This document shows positions 46,782 through 56,400 of a stretch of 64,000 bases of DNA, one piece after another. The position numbers and the translations under genes are program-made. The stretch is from Thiocystis violacea (GTDB taxonomy: Bacteria; Pseudomonadota; Gammaproteobacteria; Chromatiales; Chromatiaceae), in assembly GCF_016583575.1 (NCBI RefSeq), contig NZ_NRRG01000011.1, positions 1 to 64,000 on the forward strand. Reading direction: 5' to 3'. How positions within the stretch are numbered: position 1 is the first letter of the stretch; each line of letters starts with the position of its first letter. Below the pieces are notes generated by a model. That model saw nothing but the letters and a program-made list of their open reading frames with translations. It had not been told where the DNA came from and did no database searches.

Positions 46782-47313
46782 AGCCTGGGAGATCGCCCGA
46801 TGAGGTGCAGAGACGCACCCGACCGAGCCGCGACAGCACCACCCGGATCGCCGAGCCCTGGCTGGAGGTCAGGGCCAGGCTTCCATTGAGCGCGGTGGCG
46901 CGGCGTGGCTCGAAGCGGGTGGCGGTAAAGGTCGCGTCCAGCCGCACGCCGGGGAAATCCACGCCCGAGACACGCTTGAGCGAACAGGCGCGGGCGGCTC
47001 CGGACGGAGCGCGGCAGTCGCAGAGCGCGCCTGGCTCATCGACGCCATAGCACCAGTGATCGAGATCGAGACTGAACTGGAGGACGCGGTTGCGCTTGAT
47101 GGCCTCCGAGCGGGTCCACTGAAGATCCTCCGCGACCGCGTGCGCCGCGGCCTTGAGCCGATTGCGCGCGATCATCGTTCCCATGGAGGGGACGGCGACG
47201 GCGAGCAGCAGCGCCAGGATGGCGATCGCGACGATCAATTCGAGTAGGGTGAGGCCCTTGGCCGGACGCGGTCCGGTGGGCGGCATGAACGATTCCGGTC
47301 TTCTCACCAGCAT
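46762..47313 (-). CDS. fimT: Type IV pilus minor pilin FimT/GspH family
   Basis: The 183-residue prepilin has cleavage site KG|LTLLELIVAIAILALLLAVAVPS (Glu5 present) and the GspH-like body NRLKAAAHAVAEDLQWTRSEAIKRN. The C-terminus LGRVRLCTSSGDLPGYDSC carries a probable disulfide. The start is ATG 47313 (overlapping the pilE 3' end) or 47286, which has GAGAAGA upstream. It functions with PilV/W/X in priming pilus assembly. Second gene of the operon. Confidence 0.87.
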   Translation of the reverse strand: MLVRRPESFMPPTGPRPAKGLTLLELIVAIAILALLLAVAVPSMGTMIARNRLKAAAHAVAEDLQWTRSEAIKRNRVLQFSLDLDHWCYGVDEPGALCDCRAPSGAARACSLKRVSGVDFPGVRLDATFTATRFEPRRATALNGSLALTSSQGSAIRVVLSRLGRVRLCTSSGDLPGYDSCGD

Positions 47314-47774
47314 TCCCGAGGCTCCCGTTGACCGTCCTGGTCGATCGTCAGAGGGTGGCAGGGGACGCCCCGCGCCTGGTCCCTGGTCTGATCGCCGAGC
47401 GGTTCCGCGTGCGCCAGGAACCCGGACGCATCGACCTCCGACAACCGCAAGGCATAGTGCCCATCCTGGCTGAGCGCGCTCAGGCCGAGTCTGTTGGTGG
47501 ACGCGGATACCGGATCGCAGCGTCGCGTGCCATCGATCCCGACGGCGTAGCTGGAACAGTTGGCGCGGAATTTCTCCTGCGCGATGGCCAGCTTCATCAA
47601 CGCCGTCTGGCCGTCGGCGCGGCGCGCCTGCCGGATCTGCTGCTGGAACGACGGCAGGGCCAGGGCCGCGAGGATCGCGACGATGGACAAGGCGACCAGC
47701 ACCTCGATCAAGGTGAATCCCCCGCCGTGGCGTGGAACCGGATCGAGGCGACGATGGCGCTTGATCGTGTTCAT
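47304..47774 (-). CDS. pilE: Type IV minor pilin PilE
   Basis: The 156-residue prepilin has signal G|FTLIEVLVALSIVAILAALALPSF and the PilE-like segment QQIRQARRADGQTALMKLAIAQEKF. A C-terminal disulfide is likely from paired cysteines (RANCSSY and RRCDP; GVPCHPL and RECW). ATG 47774 is chosen because the frame upstream lacks prepilin-like sequence. First gene of the minus-strand minor-pilin operon, divergent from exbB. Confidence 0.87.
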   Translation of the reverse strand: MNTIKRHRRLDPVPRHGGGFTLIEVLVALSIVAILAALALPSFQQQIRQARRADGQTALMKLAIAQEKFRANCSSYAVGIDGTRRCDPVSASTNRLGLSALSQDGHYALRLSEVDASGFLAHAEPLGDQTRDQARGVPCHPLTIDQDGQREPRECW

Positions 47775-48148
47775 TCGTGCGTTTCGTGAATGGCTTTGGT
47801 AGGCACGAAAAGTGATTTCATGATGCTCGCAACAGTCGTCACACGGAAACATCGGAATGCCCATAGGCGAAACGATTTGAATCCGATCAAGTGAATTCGC
47901 CAATCTCTTCCGGCCGTACGCAGCTATGACGCGCGTCATTTGTCAATGATTCGTGTGTGAGTTGGCTTGATAACCGATCCTGGATGCTCTGTCCAGCCCT
48001 GTGTCTGCATTTCTCTTTTCGTGTTCTTTATGCCCGCCGTCGAGCGAGCGGCACCGGGCGCGGCGTCTGGCGTGATGGACGCGCGCCGCGACGCGCTTCG
48101 AGTATCATGAGCGCTTCTGGAGGCTTCGCCGTCGGCGGGGGCTCCAGC
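47775..48148. promoter_or_regulatory. Divergent region pilE / exbB with 14-bp palindrome
   Basis: This 374-bp region must contain promoters for the pilin operon and for exbB-kdsB. The perfect palindrome ATGACGCGCGTCAT at 47926-47939 is a candidate regulator site. No Fur-like box is visible. -35/-10 elements cannot be assigned confidently. Confidence 0.4.
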
Positions 48149-48808
48149 ATGAACAACCCGTCTAGAGGGGGGCCTTCCTTGCTTGATTTGATTTATGCCG
48201 GTGGCTGGCTGATGGTGCCGATCATCGCCTGCTCGATCATCGCCACCGCGATCGTGATCGAACGGGCCTGGACCCTGCGTCGCGCTCGCATCATGCCGGA
48301 GAACCTGGTCGCGCGGATCTGGCAACTGCATCGGGAGAAGGCATTGACCGACGACCTGATCCTGGAGATCCGCGACAGCTCGCCGCTCGGGCGGATCCTG
48401 GCCGCCGGCCTGATCAATCGCCATCATTCGCACGCGGTGATGAAGGAGGCCATCCACGATTCCGGCCGTCATGTGGTCGCCAGGCTTGAGCGTTTTCTCA
48501 ACACCCTCGGCACCGTCGCCTCGGTCGCGCCGCTGCTGGGCCTGCTCGGGACCGTGCTCGGGATGATCGACGTCTTCGGCGTCATCATGGAGGTGGGCTC
48601 CGGCAATGCCGGTGTGCTGGCCGGCGGCATCTCCAAGGCGCTGATCACGACCGCGGCCGGACTCTCGGTCGCGATCCCGGCGCTCATGTTCCATCGCTTC
48701 TTCGACAACAAGGTCGACCGTCTCGCCATGGACATGGAGGAGCAGGCCCTACGCCTGGTCGAGGTTCTCAAGGGGCGGCGCGAGGCGTCGGGAGAGCTGG
48801 CCCGATGA
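48149..48808 (+). CDS. exbB: ExbB/TolQ-family proton-channel protein
   Basis: The 219-residue inner-membrane protein has the MotA/TolQ/ExbB proton-channel domain: LLDLIYAGGWLMVPIIACSIIATAIVIERAW, then LGTVASVAPLLGLLGTVLGMIDVF and GISKALITTAAGLSVAIPALMFHR. With ExbD it uses the proton motive force to energise a partner such as TonB. The start at 48149 (MNNPSRGG) has GGGGG upstream; 48107 is an alternative. The next gene overlaps by ATGA. No tonB is nearby, and the operon continues with lipid A/KDO genes, an arrangement seen in many gammaproteobacteria. Confidence 0.92.
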   Translation: MNNPSRGGPSLLDLIYAGGWLMVPIIACSIIATAIVIERAWTLRRARIMPENLVARIWQLHREKALTDDLILEIRDSSPLGRILAAGLINRHHSHAVMKEAIHDSGRHVVARLERFLNTLGTVASVAPLLGLLGTVLGMIDVFGVIMEVGSGNAGVLAGGISKALITTAAGLSVAIPALMFHRFFDNKVDRLAMDMEEQALRLVEVLKGRREASGELAR

Positions 48809-49233
48809 ATCTGCGTCCCCGCCGTCGCGAGCGATCCGACATCAATCTGACACCCTTGATCGACGTCGTCTTTCTGCTGCTGATCTTCTTCATGGTCTCG
48901 ACCACCTTCAAGGACGAGGCGCGTCTGCGGGTACAGTTACCGCAGGCCCAGGGCGATGAGATTCCGGCCGAGGAGCCGGACATGATCCAGATTGTCATCG
49001 ACCGGGCTGGCCGATTTTTCGTCAACGATATCGAGCTCGTCGACATCAAGACGGCGGCCCTGGCACGGGTGCTGATCGAGCAGCGCGGCCAGGACACGAC
49101 GATGCCGGTGCTGATCCAGGCGGACGCCAATACCCCGCATCAGGCGGTCATGACCGCCATGGACGCGGCCAGTCAGGCGGGTCTGCACCGCATCGCTTTC
49201 GCGGCGACCCGACCCGATGGCGAGGCTCCATGA
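48805..49233 (+). CDS. exbD: ExbD/TolR-family protein
   Basis: The 142-residue protein has one transmembrane helix containing the conserved aspartate (SDINLTPLIDVVFLLLIFFMVSTTF). A periplasmic domain ending QADANTPHQAVMTAMDAASQAG, typical of ExbD, follows. It forms the proton-driven motor with ExbB. It overlaps exbB and msbA by 4 nt each (ATGA), so translation is coupled along the operon. Confidence 0.93.
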   Translation: MNLRPRRRERSDINLTPLIDVVFLLLIFFMVSTTFKDEARLRVQLPQAQGDEIPAEEPDMIQIVIDRAGRFFVNDIELVDIKTAALARVLIEQRGQDTTMPVLIQADANTPHQAVMTAMDAASQAGLHRIAFAATRPDGEAP

Positions 49234-51014
49234 CGAAGGATCCGTCCCTCTCGCCCGCCGACGCCAAACTCATCTATCGGCGCCTCCTGGGCTATGTCCG
49301 GCCCTATTGGCGGATGTTCGGCGTCTCCATCCTCGGGATGCTGATCTTCGCCGCCACCGAGCCCCTGTTCGCGGCCATGATGAAACCGCTGATCGACGGC
49401 AGTTTCGTCGATCGGAACATCGAGATGGTCCGTCTGATGCCCTGGCTGCTGGTCGGGCTGTTCCTGGTCCGGGGCATCGCCGGCTTCATCAATACCTATT
49501 GCCTGAGCTGGGTCGGACGGCGGGTGGTGGCCGATCTGCGTCAGCGGATGTTCGAGCATCTGCTGCGCGCGCCGACCCGCTTCTACGACAACCATGGCTC
49601 CGGGCACCTGCTCGCCAAGCTCACCTACAACGTCGAGAACGTCGCCAACGCCGCGACCTCGGCGGTCACCACGCTGGTGCGCGACGGTTTTACCGTGATC
49701 GGCCTCATGGCCTTCATGCTCTATCTGAACGCGGCGCTCTCGATGATCTTCCTGGTGATCGGTCCGGTCATGGCCGGCGCGGTCAAGTACGCCACCAAGC
49801 GCTTCCGTCGTCACAGCCGGCGGATCCAGGATCGCGTCGGCGACCTGACCCATGTCGCCCAGGAGGTGATCGACGGCCACCGGCTGGTCAAGGCGTTCGG
49901 CGGTCAGTCCAGGGAGGCGGCGCGCTTCAACTGGATCAATGAGAAAACCCGCTCGCTACAGATGAAGATGATCGCGACCGAGGCGGCGAGCGTGCCCCTG
50001 GTGCAGTTGATCTCGGCGGCGGCCATCGGGGTCGTGGTCTATCTCTCGACCATGCAGGGATTGAAGGAAAACCTCTCGGTCGGAACCTTCATGTCCTTCG
50101 TGGTCGCCATGGGGCTGCTGCTGCCGCCGGTCAAGCGTCTGACCTCGGTCAACGCCCAGTTGCAGCGCGGCATCATCGCGGCGGAGAGTCTGTTCGAGCT
50201 GATCGACTCCGAGGAGGAGGCGGATACCGGCCAGCGGACCCTGGCGCGGGCCGAGGGGCGGATCGAATATCGCGGCGTGAGTCACCTCTACAGCGAGGAT
50301 AAGGCCCCGGCCGTGCGCGATCTGGATCTGATCGTCGAGCCGGGGGAGAAGATCGCGCTGGTCGGGCGCTCCGGCAGCGGCAAGAGCACCATCGCCAGTC
50401 TGCTGCCGCGTTTCTACGATCCGACGGCCGGCGAGATCCTCATCGATGGCGTCCCGATCCGCGACCTGACCCTGGCCAGCCTGCGCGCCCAGATCTCGCT
50501 GGTGAGCCAGGACGTGGTGCTCTTCAACGACAGCATCGCCAACAACATCGCCTACGGTCGCGCCGAGCCTCCGACCCTGGACGAGCTGGAACGGGTCGCC
50601 GCCAGCGCCCATGCGCTGGAGTTCATCGAGGCGCTGCCCAAGGGTTTCGAGACCCTGATCGGCGATCACGGCGTGCTGCTTTCCGGCGGTCAGCGCCAAC
50701 GTCTGGCGATCGCCCGCGCCATGCTCAAGGACGCCCCGATCCTGGTCCTCGACGAGGCGACCTCCGCCCTGGACACCGAGGCCGAGCGCCACATCCAGGC
50801 CGCGCTGCGCGAGCTGATGGATCGCCGGACCACCCTGGTCATCGCCCACCGGCTCTCCACGATCGAGAACGCCGACCGCATCCTCGTCCTGCAGGACGGG
50901 CGTATCGTCGAGCAGGGTCGCCATGATGAACTGCTGGCGCTCGGCGGCTATTACGCCCGGCTGCATCGGTTGCAGTTCCATGATCTGCCCGAAACGCCGC
51001 CCGCGCTGTCCTGA
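49230..51014 (+). CDS. msbA: Lipid A export ABC transporter, ATPase/permease
   Basis: The 594-residue protein flips core-lipid A across the inner membrane. It has six membrane helices (residues ~25-310) and a complete ABC ATPase: Walker A GRSGSGKST, Q-loop SLVSQDVVLFND, signature LLSGGQRQR, Walker B ILVLDEATSALD and H-loop VIAHRLST. Position directly before lpxK, as in E. coli, supports msbA over other MsbA-like exporters. Confidence 0.96.
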   Translation: MTKDPSLSPADAKLIYRRLLGYVRPYWRMFGVSILGMLIFAATEPLFAAMMKPLIDGSFVDRNIEMVRLMPWLLVGLFLVRGIAGFINTYCLSWVGRRVVADLRQRMFEHLLRAPTRFYDNHGSGHLLAKLTYNVENVANAATSAVTTLVRDGFTVIGLMAFMLYLNAALSMIFLVIGPVMAGAVKYATKRFRRHSRRIQDRVGDLTHVAQEVIDGHRLVKAFGGQSREAARFNWINEKTRSLQMKMIATEAASVPLVQLISAAAIGVVVYLSTMQGLKENLSVGTFMSFVVAMGLLLPPVKRLTSVNAQLQRGIIAAESLFELIDSEEEADTGQRTLARAEGRIEYRGVSHLYSEDKAPAVRDLDLIVEPGEKIALVGRSGSGKSTIASLLPRFYDPTAGEILIDGVPIRDLTLASLRAQISLVSQDVVLFNDSIANNIAYGRAEPPTLDELERVAASAHALEFIEALPKGFETLIGDHGVLLSGGQRQRLAIARAMLKDAPILVLDEATSALDTEAERHIQAALRELMDRRTTLVIAHRLSTIENADRILVLQDGRIVEQGRHDELLALGGYYARLHRLQFHDLPETPPALS

Positions 51015-51023
51015 GGGTCGGGC

Positions 51024-52007
51024 ATGAGCATCGACCCCACGCCCATCTGGTACGGGCGTCACCCCATCTCCTGGCTGCTCCTGCCGTTGTCCTGGATCTA
51101 TTGCGCCATCGTATGGCTGCGGCGGCTCGGTTACCAAAGGGGTTGGTTCGACAGCGAACGTCTGCCCGTTCCCGTGATCCTAGTCGGCAATCTCAGCGTG
51201 GGCGGCACCGGCAAGACGCCGCTGGTGCTGCTTCTGGTGGAATTGCTCAAGGAACTGGGCTGGACGCCGGGGATCATCACCCGTGGCTACGGCGGTCGGG
51301 CCGCGCACTGGCCCCAGCGCGTCTGGCCCGACAGCGATCCGGATCAACTCGGCGACGAGCCGCTGCTGCTCGCGCGCCGCTCCGGCTGCACGGTGGTGGC
51401 CGGTCCCGATCGCGTGGCGGCGGGCCGTCTGGCGATCCAGGAGGGCGGCTGCGATATCCTGGTGAGCGACGATGGTCTCCAGCACTATCGACTGGCGCGC
51501 GATCTGGAAATCGTCCTGATCGATGGGACGCGCGGCTTCGGCAATGGGCGTTGTCTGCCGGCCGGTCCACTGCGTGAGCCGCGCGGTCGGCTGGCCAGCG
51601 TGGATCTGGTGCTCTACAAGGATGGCGAGGGGCCAGGCTCCGCGATGCGTCTGATCCCGACCGAGGCGGTGAACCTCAAGTATCCCGAGCGTCGCCGCGC
51701 CCTGGCCGGGTTTCGCGGTCGGCCGATCCTCACGGTCGCCGGCATCGGTCATCCCGAGCGCTTCTTCGGTCTGCTGGAGGAAGCCGGTCTTGTGATTGAA
51801 CGCGGCCCCTTTCCGGATCACCATCCCTATACCCAGGCCGACGGCGCGCGCTGGCGGGGGCGCACGGTCATCATGACCGAGAAGGACGCCGTCAAATGCG
51901 CCGCCTTCGCCGAGGAGGATCATTGGTATCTCCCGGTCGAGGCGGTGCTGGATCCGGATTTCGAGGCCCGTCTACTCGCCAAACTCAATGGTTTCAGTCA
52001 TGGATAA
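51024..52007 (+). CDS. lpxK: Tetraacyldisaccharide 4'-kinase
   Basis: The 327-residue inner-membrane-associated kinase phosphorylates the 4' position of the lipid A disaccharide. The N-terminus has a membrane-associating segment (SWLLLPLSWIYCAIVWLRR) followed by the P-loop GNLSVGGTGKTPLVLLLVELL. The later DILVSDDGLQHYRLARDLEI motif is diagnostic. It starts 9 nt after msbA and overlaps kdsB by 8 nt. Confidence 0.96.
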   Translation: MSIDPTPIWYGRHPISWLLLPLSWIYCAIVWLRRLGYQRGWFDSERLPVPVILVGNLSVGGTGKTPLVLLLVELLKELGWTPGIITRGYGGRAAHWPQRVWPDSDPDQLGDEPLLLARRSGCTVVAGPDRVAAGRLAIQEGGCDILVSDDGLQHYRLARDLEIVLIDGTRGFGNGRCLPAGPLREPRGRLASVDLVLYKDGEGPGSAMRLIPTEAVNLKYPERRRALAGFRGRPILTVAGIGHPERFFGLLEEAGLVIERGPFPDHHPYTQADGARWRGRTVIMTEKDAVKCAAFAEEDHWYLPVEAVLDPDFEARLLAKLNGFSHG

Positions 52008-52767
52008 AGGCTTCAAGGTCGTCATACCCGCCCGCTACGGATCCACTCGCCTGCCGGGCAAGCCCCTGCTGGAGATCGCCGGAAAGCCCATGATCGCGCG
52101 CGTGGTGGAGCGCGCGCGAGCGAGCGCGGCCGAGGAGGTGGTGGTCGCCACGGACGACAAACGGATTCAGAAGGCTTGCGCGGCCATCCAGGTCGAGGCG
52201 GTGCTGACGGATCCTGGTCATCGCAGCGGTTCCGATCGGATCGCCGAGGTGATCGAGCGACTCGGCTGGGACGACGATACCCTCGTCGTCAATCTCCAGG
52301 GCGACGAGCCCTGCATGCCATCCGCGCTCATCGATCAGGTCGCCGCCAATCTGCGCGCACTCGATGGCGTCGGCATGGCCACGCTGGCCCATCCCATCCG
52401 CGACAGCGCCACCCTCTTCGATCCTCATGTGGTCAAGGTCGCGATCACGGCCGCCGGGTTCGCCCTTTACTTCTCCAGGGCGCCGATTCCCTGGCATCGC
52501 GACGAGTTCATGGGCAAGCGCGCCAACCTGCCGAAATCGGTCGATTTTCTCCGGCACATCGGGCTCTACGCCTACCGGGTCGCCTTCCTGAAACGCTACA
52601 TCGCGCTTGAACCATCCCCGCTGGAAATCGCCGAATCGCTGGAACAGCTCCGCGCGCTCTGGCATGGCGAGTCGATTCATGTCGGACTGGCGGCCGAGAC
52701 GCCGGGGCCGGGCGTGGATACGGCCGACGATCTGGCGAGGGTCGTCAGCTATCTCGCCGCCGATTGA
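52000..52767 (+). CDS. kdsB: 3-deoxy-manno-octulosonate cytidylyltransferase
   Basis: The 255-residue enzyme activates KDO as CMP-KDO for LPS core synthesis. The N-terminal nucleotide-binding motif is VVIPARYGSTRLPGKPLLEIAGKPMI, and the later VVNLQGDEPCMP, YFSRAPIPWHRD and HIGLYAYRVAFL segments are family signatures. ATG 52000 (MDKGFKV) is chosen over 51988, which lies deeper inside lpxK. The small ycaR-like gene often found between lpxK and kdsB is absent. It closes the exbB-kdsB operon. Confidence 0.96.
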   Translation: MDKGFKVVIPARYGSTRLPGKPLLEIAGKPMIARVVERARASAAEEVVVATDDKRIQKACAAIQVEAVLTDPGHRSGSDRIAEVIERLGWDDDTLVVNLQGDEPCMPSALIDQVAANLRALDGVGMATLAHPIRDSATLFDPHVVKVAITAAGFALYFSRAPIPWHRDEFMGKRANLPKSVDFLRHIGLYAYRVAFLKRYIALEPSPLEIAESLEQLRALWHGESIHVGLAAETPGPGVDTADDLARVVSYLAAD

Positions 52768-52782
52768 CGGCTCCCGCGGCCA

Positions 52783-52824
52783 CTCGATGTCGGCGATCGG
52801 TTTGTTCGGATGGCCGACATCGAG
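52783..52824. terminator. Perfect 12-bp inverted repeat after kdsB
   Basis: CTCGATGTCGGC (52783-52794) and GCCGACATCGAG (52813-52824) can form a 12-bp stem with an 18-nt loop, 16 bp after the kdsB stop. There is no U-tract, so it is either a 3'-end-stabilising hairpin of the operon or an unrelated inverted repeat. Confidence 0.45.
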
Positions 52825-53455
52825 ATGAAGCGTCCTCAACGATCCGTGAATACTCTCGACCCAAGCCAACAGCGTAAAGTTGTATCAGGCTTTTAACACT
52901 TCGCTTCTCGCAGGCCACGCGACCCAGTCGCCGCCGGCATCCATCTCGCTGGATTCCTCGATCAACCCCGCTGAATTCGCCTCCTGACTTCGCTCAACCT
53001 GGAACTTGTGGTTGAACCGCGAAGAACGCAAATAATTCGAATTTTTCAATGTCTTGTCCTTGTGTCGGCACTTGCCGGAAGGGTGAGCGACGCGCATCAA
53101 ATACATCCTGGTTTTTCTGAGTGTCCTTAAGCCTTTGCGGTTCCAATGGCCGGATTTAGGTTCACGCCTGCTAGGACGGGCCGATCATGGGCGTTTTTTC
53201 GCGCGCGTGCGGCACCCTTCGGATGATCGGTAATCGATTCGCAAGAGATTGATAACTAATAATAGTTGATGCGGTGGCCAGGGATTCACGCTGGTTTTCG
53301 TGGGACGACTGGGCGACTGTTCCACCGAATGAGGACACATGCGGCTTGTTCCTTGCTTTGGCTGGGGTGCTGTCATACCCCCTGGCGCCTCTCCGATCCT
53401 GTAGGAGGACGCTCGGTCCTTTTGGAACGCCGTTACACGCAATGCGAGGTTCAAT
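52825..53455. other. 631-bp intergenic region, no gene supported
   Basis: Composition is noticeably less GC-rich at about 52990-53060 and 53220-53270 than in the flanking genes. Open frames on the minus strand (52885-53106, 53185-53691) lack domains and ribosome-binding sites. The promoter of the large FG-GAP gene is expected here. No tRNA, repeat or terminator was found apart from the hairpin before it. Confidence 0.4.
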
Positions 53456-56400
53456 GTGTATTCATCATCGTTCATGAGCAGGCTCGATGGCCGATGTTTG
53501 GTCTTCGCCCTATTGACCGTTGGCGCGTTACCAGCCGTCGCCCAGATCAGCTTCAGCAATGTCACATCGACGTCGGGGATAGAGGAATCCGGAGAGACCT
53601 TTAGCTCCGGCTGGGGAGATTTCGACGGCGATGGTTTTCCCGACCTCTTCGAGAATAAGCACCAGTACACTCCAACCGCGGTGTTCTTCAATCAGGCCAA
53701 TCCAGGCGCGCCTGGCGGCCGTGGCTTTACCGACCTGGCCGAGCAGGTTCTGCTCAACCAACCCTCGCTCCTCGTCGACACCCATGGCATGACCACGGCC
53801 GATTGGGACAACGACAGCGACGCCGACGTGCTCGAGGTGACCGGCGCCGGCTACGTTTTCCCCGTGTGGGTCAATGACGGCTCGGGCAATCTTACCAACC
53901 AGTCGGGTCAGCTCGGGTTCCTTTATCCGACGACCTGGAATCGCAGTGGGCGGCCACCGACCGGCGGACGGAGCGGTCTCTTCTTCGACTACAACAACGA
54001 CGGCCGATTGGATGCCCTGGTCACGGCGCGGGACAACTACGCGGCCTATCGGACGCCGACGGCGGTCTTTCGCCAGGATCTGTTGAGCGGCAATCCCAAT
54101 TTCGTCCTCGACGAGTCGACCGGCGTCGATCTCGTCAATGATGTCGCCTGCGAGTCCGCCATGATGGCGGAACTGTCTGGCGACGGGGTGCTGGATCTCA
54201 TCTGTAGCGATGCCTCCAGGATCAGTCGGATCTGGGACACCACGACACTTCCGTTCGGAGACCTGCGTTCGATCGTCGGTGACGATATCTTCAATCGCTA
54301 TCCGGCGGATCTGGCGATCGGCGACTTCAACGGCGATCTGCGTACCGACATCATGGCGCCGACCTTCTGGGGCGCCGACTACGGCGGCAATCTGGTCAGC
54401 ACGGTCGATGGGCGAACCCTGCATGGTTGGTTCGGCACCAATGTTCCCTACAACAGCGGATTCAACTTCACCGCCAGCGGCAACGTAACCTTCGAATTCG
54501 ACTGGTGGACCGCGCCCGCCAACATCTTCATCGGCGCCAGCGGCACCAATCCGGCCTTGAACACCGATCTGCCGATCATGCCGCAACAGGGTGTCGGTCA
54601 CGGCGATCCCCATCATGTCGTGGTTACCCTCACGCAGGCCCAGGCCGCTGGGCTGATGACCCCGAATGCCGCCGATACCAAGGGCGTCTACATCGGCTAC
54701 GTCAATGGCCAATGGCAGGTGCGTTTCTCACGAATCAACAATTGGAACATCGGGATGGTCGTCTCGGCGCAGACCAGCCTGTCCCAGGTTACCGCCGTCG
54801 GCGGAACCAAGGTCGGGCAGGGCACCACCGGCAACGTGCTCCTGTACCTTCAGGACCAGAATCACGAGCTGGTGTATACCACCGGTCGAGTGCAGGCCGT
54901 CAACCGCTCCTGCAACGCGGCGGCCGCCGCGGATTTAGACAACGACATGGATCTGGACGTCTACTTCGCCTGTACCGGCGAGCTCTCCAATCTGCCTAAC
55001 GTCCTCTACATGAATCAAGGCACCGGAAACTTCGTGCCCGTACCCCAAGCGGGCGGTGCCGAGGGTCAGATGCCCTTCGGCAAGGCCGAGGCGGTGATGA
55101 CGGCGGACTACGACCAGGATTGCCGGATGGACATGTACGTGACCAACGGGCATCACTTCCGGCCCTTCTCCTACGCCGGCATTCACCAGCTATTCCGTAA
55201 TACCACGGCGAACAGCAACCATTGCATCCAACTCGACCTGGTGGGCACGGCGTCCAACCGGGACGGTATCGGCGCCATTATCTATGCCCATACCCCGGAC
55301 GGTCGGATTCAGATGCGGGAGCAGTCCAATGGCATGCACAAAAAGGCGCAGGACTTCAAAAGGGTCCATTTCGGTCTGGGTTCCAATCAACTTGTCGACA
55401 TCGAGGTGCATTGGCCGAGTGGCGAGGAGGACTATTTCTCCGGACTCAGCGTGGATCAGGTCGTTCAGCTCACCGAGGGAACCGGCGATCTGTCCCCGAG
55501 CTACAGCCTCGCGGTCAACAGCGTAACGGTGAACGAGGGACCGACGGGTCAGCAGGCGGAGTTCACGGTGACCCTCTCGCCCGCGCCGGGCACGGGTGAG
55601 TCGGTCAATGTCAACTACCAGACGAGCAACGGCAGCGCGCTGGCGGGCAGCGACTACACCACGACCTCGGGGACGCTGACCTTCCTGGCCGGGCAGATCA
55701 CGAAAACGGTGACGGTGCCGATCCTGAACGACAGCACCCCGGAGAGCACGGAGACGTTCACGCTGGGGGTGAGCAGCGCGGTCACCAGTGCCGCGACCGG
55801 CACGGCCACCATCCAGGACGACGACAGTAACGGCAGCGGGCCGGCCTGTGGCGCCCCGGCCTACAGCACCACCACGGATCGGGCGGCCTTCCTCTGGAAC
55901 GACTGCGGCACCGACGTCTGGCACCTGCGCATCAGCGGTGGCAGCAATCCGCAATATCCGCGTCACCTCGGCAGTATCGAATCCAGCCAGGCGTTCGCGG
56001 CGGTGAGCGGCTTCTCGATCGAGGCCAACGACGTGCTCAACACCAGTCAGGCGAATCGGATTGCCTTTGATCTGGCGGTGGGCGGTACCTTCGAGGACGG
56101 CATCAACTTCACCCTGGCTTCGGGGGCGAGCGCCTGCTTCGCCCTGACCTCGCCGACCACGCTTCCAGTGTTCGCCGGGGCGGATCGTCAGCCGGTGAAT
56201 GCCCAGGTAGGGCTGCCTGGCTTCGGGGTCTGCGCCGGGGGGGCCAGCCATACGGTCAGTGTCCAGAACCTCAGCGTGAACGAGGGACCGGAGGGTCAGG
56301 AGGGGGTGTTCACGGTGACCCTTTCCCCCGCGCCGGGCATGGGTGAGCAGGTCGATGTCAACTACCAGACGGTCAACGGCAGCGCGCTGGCGGGCAGCGA

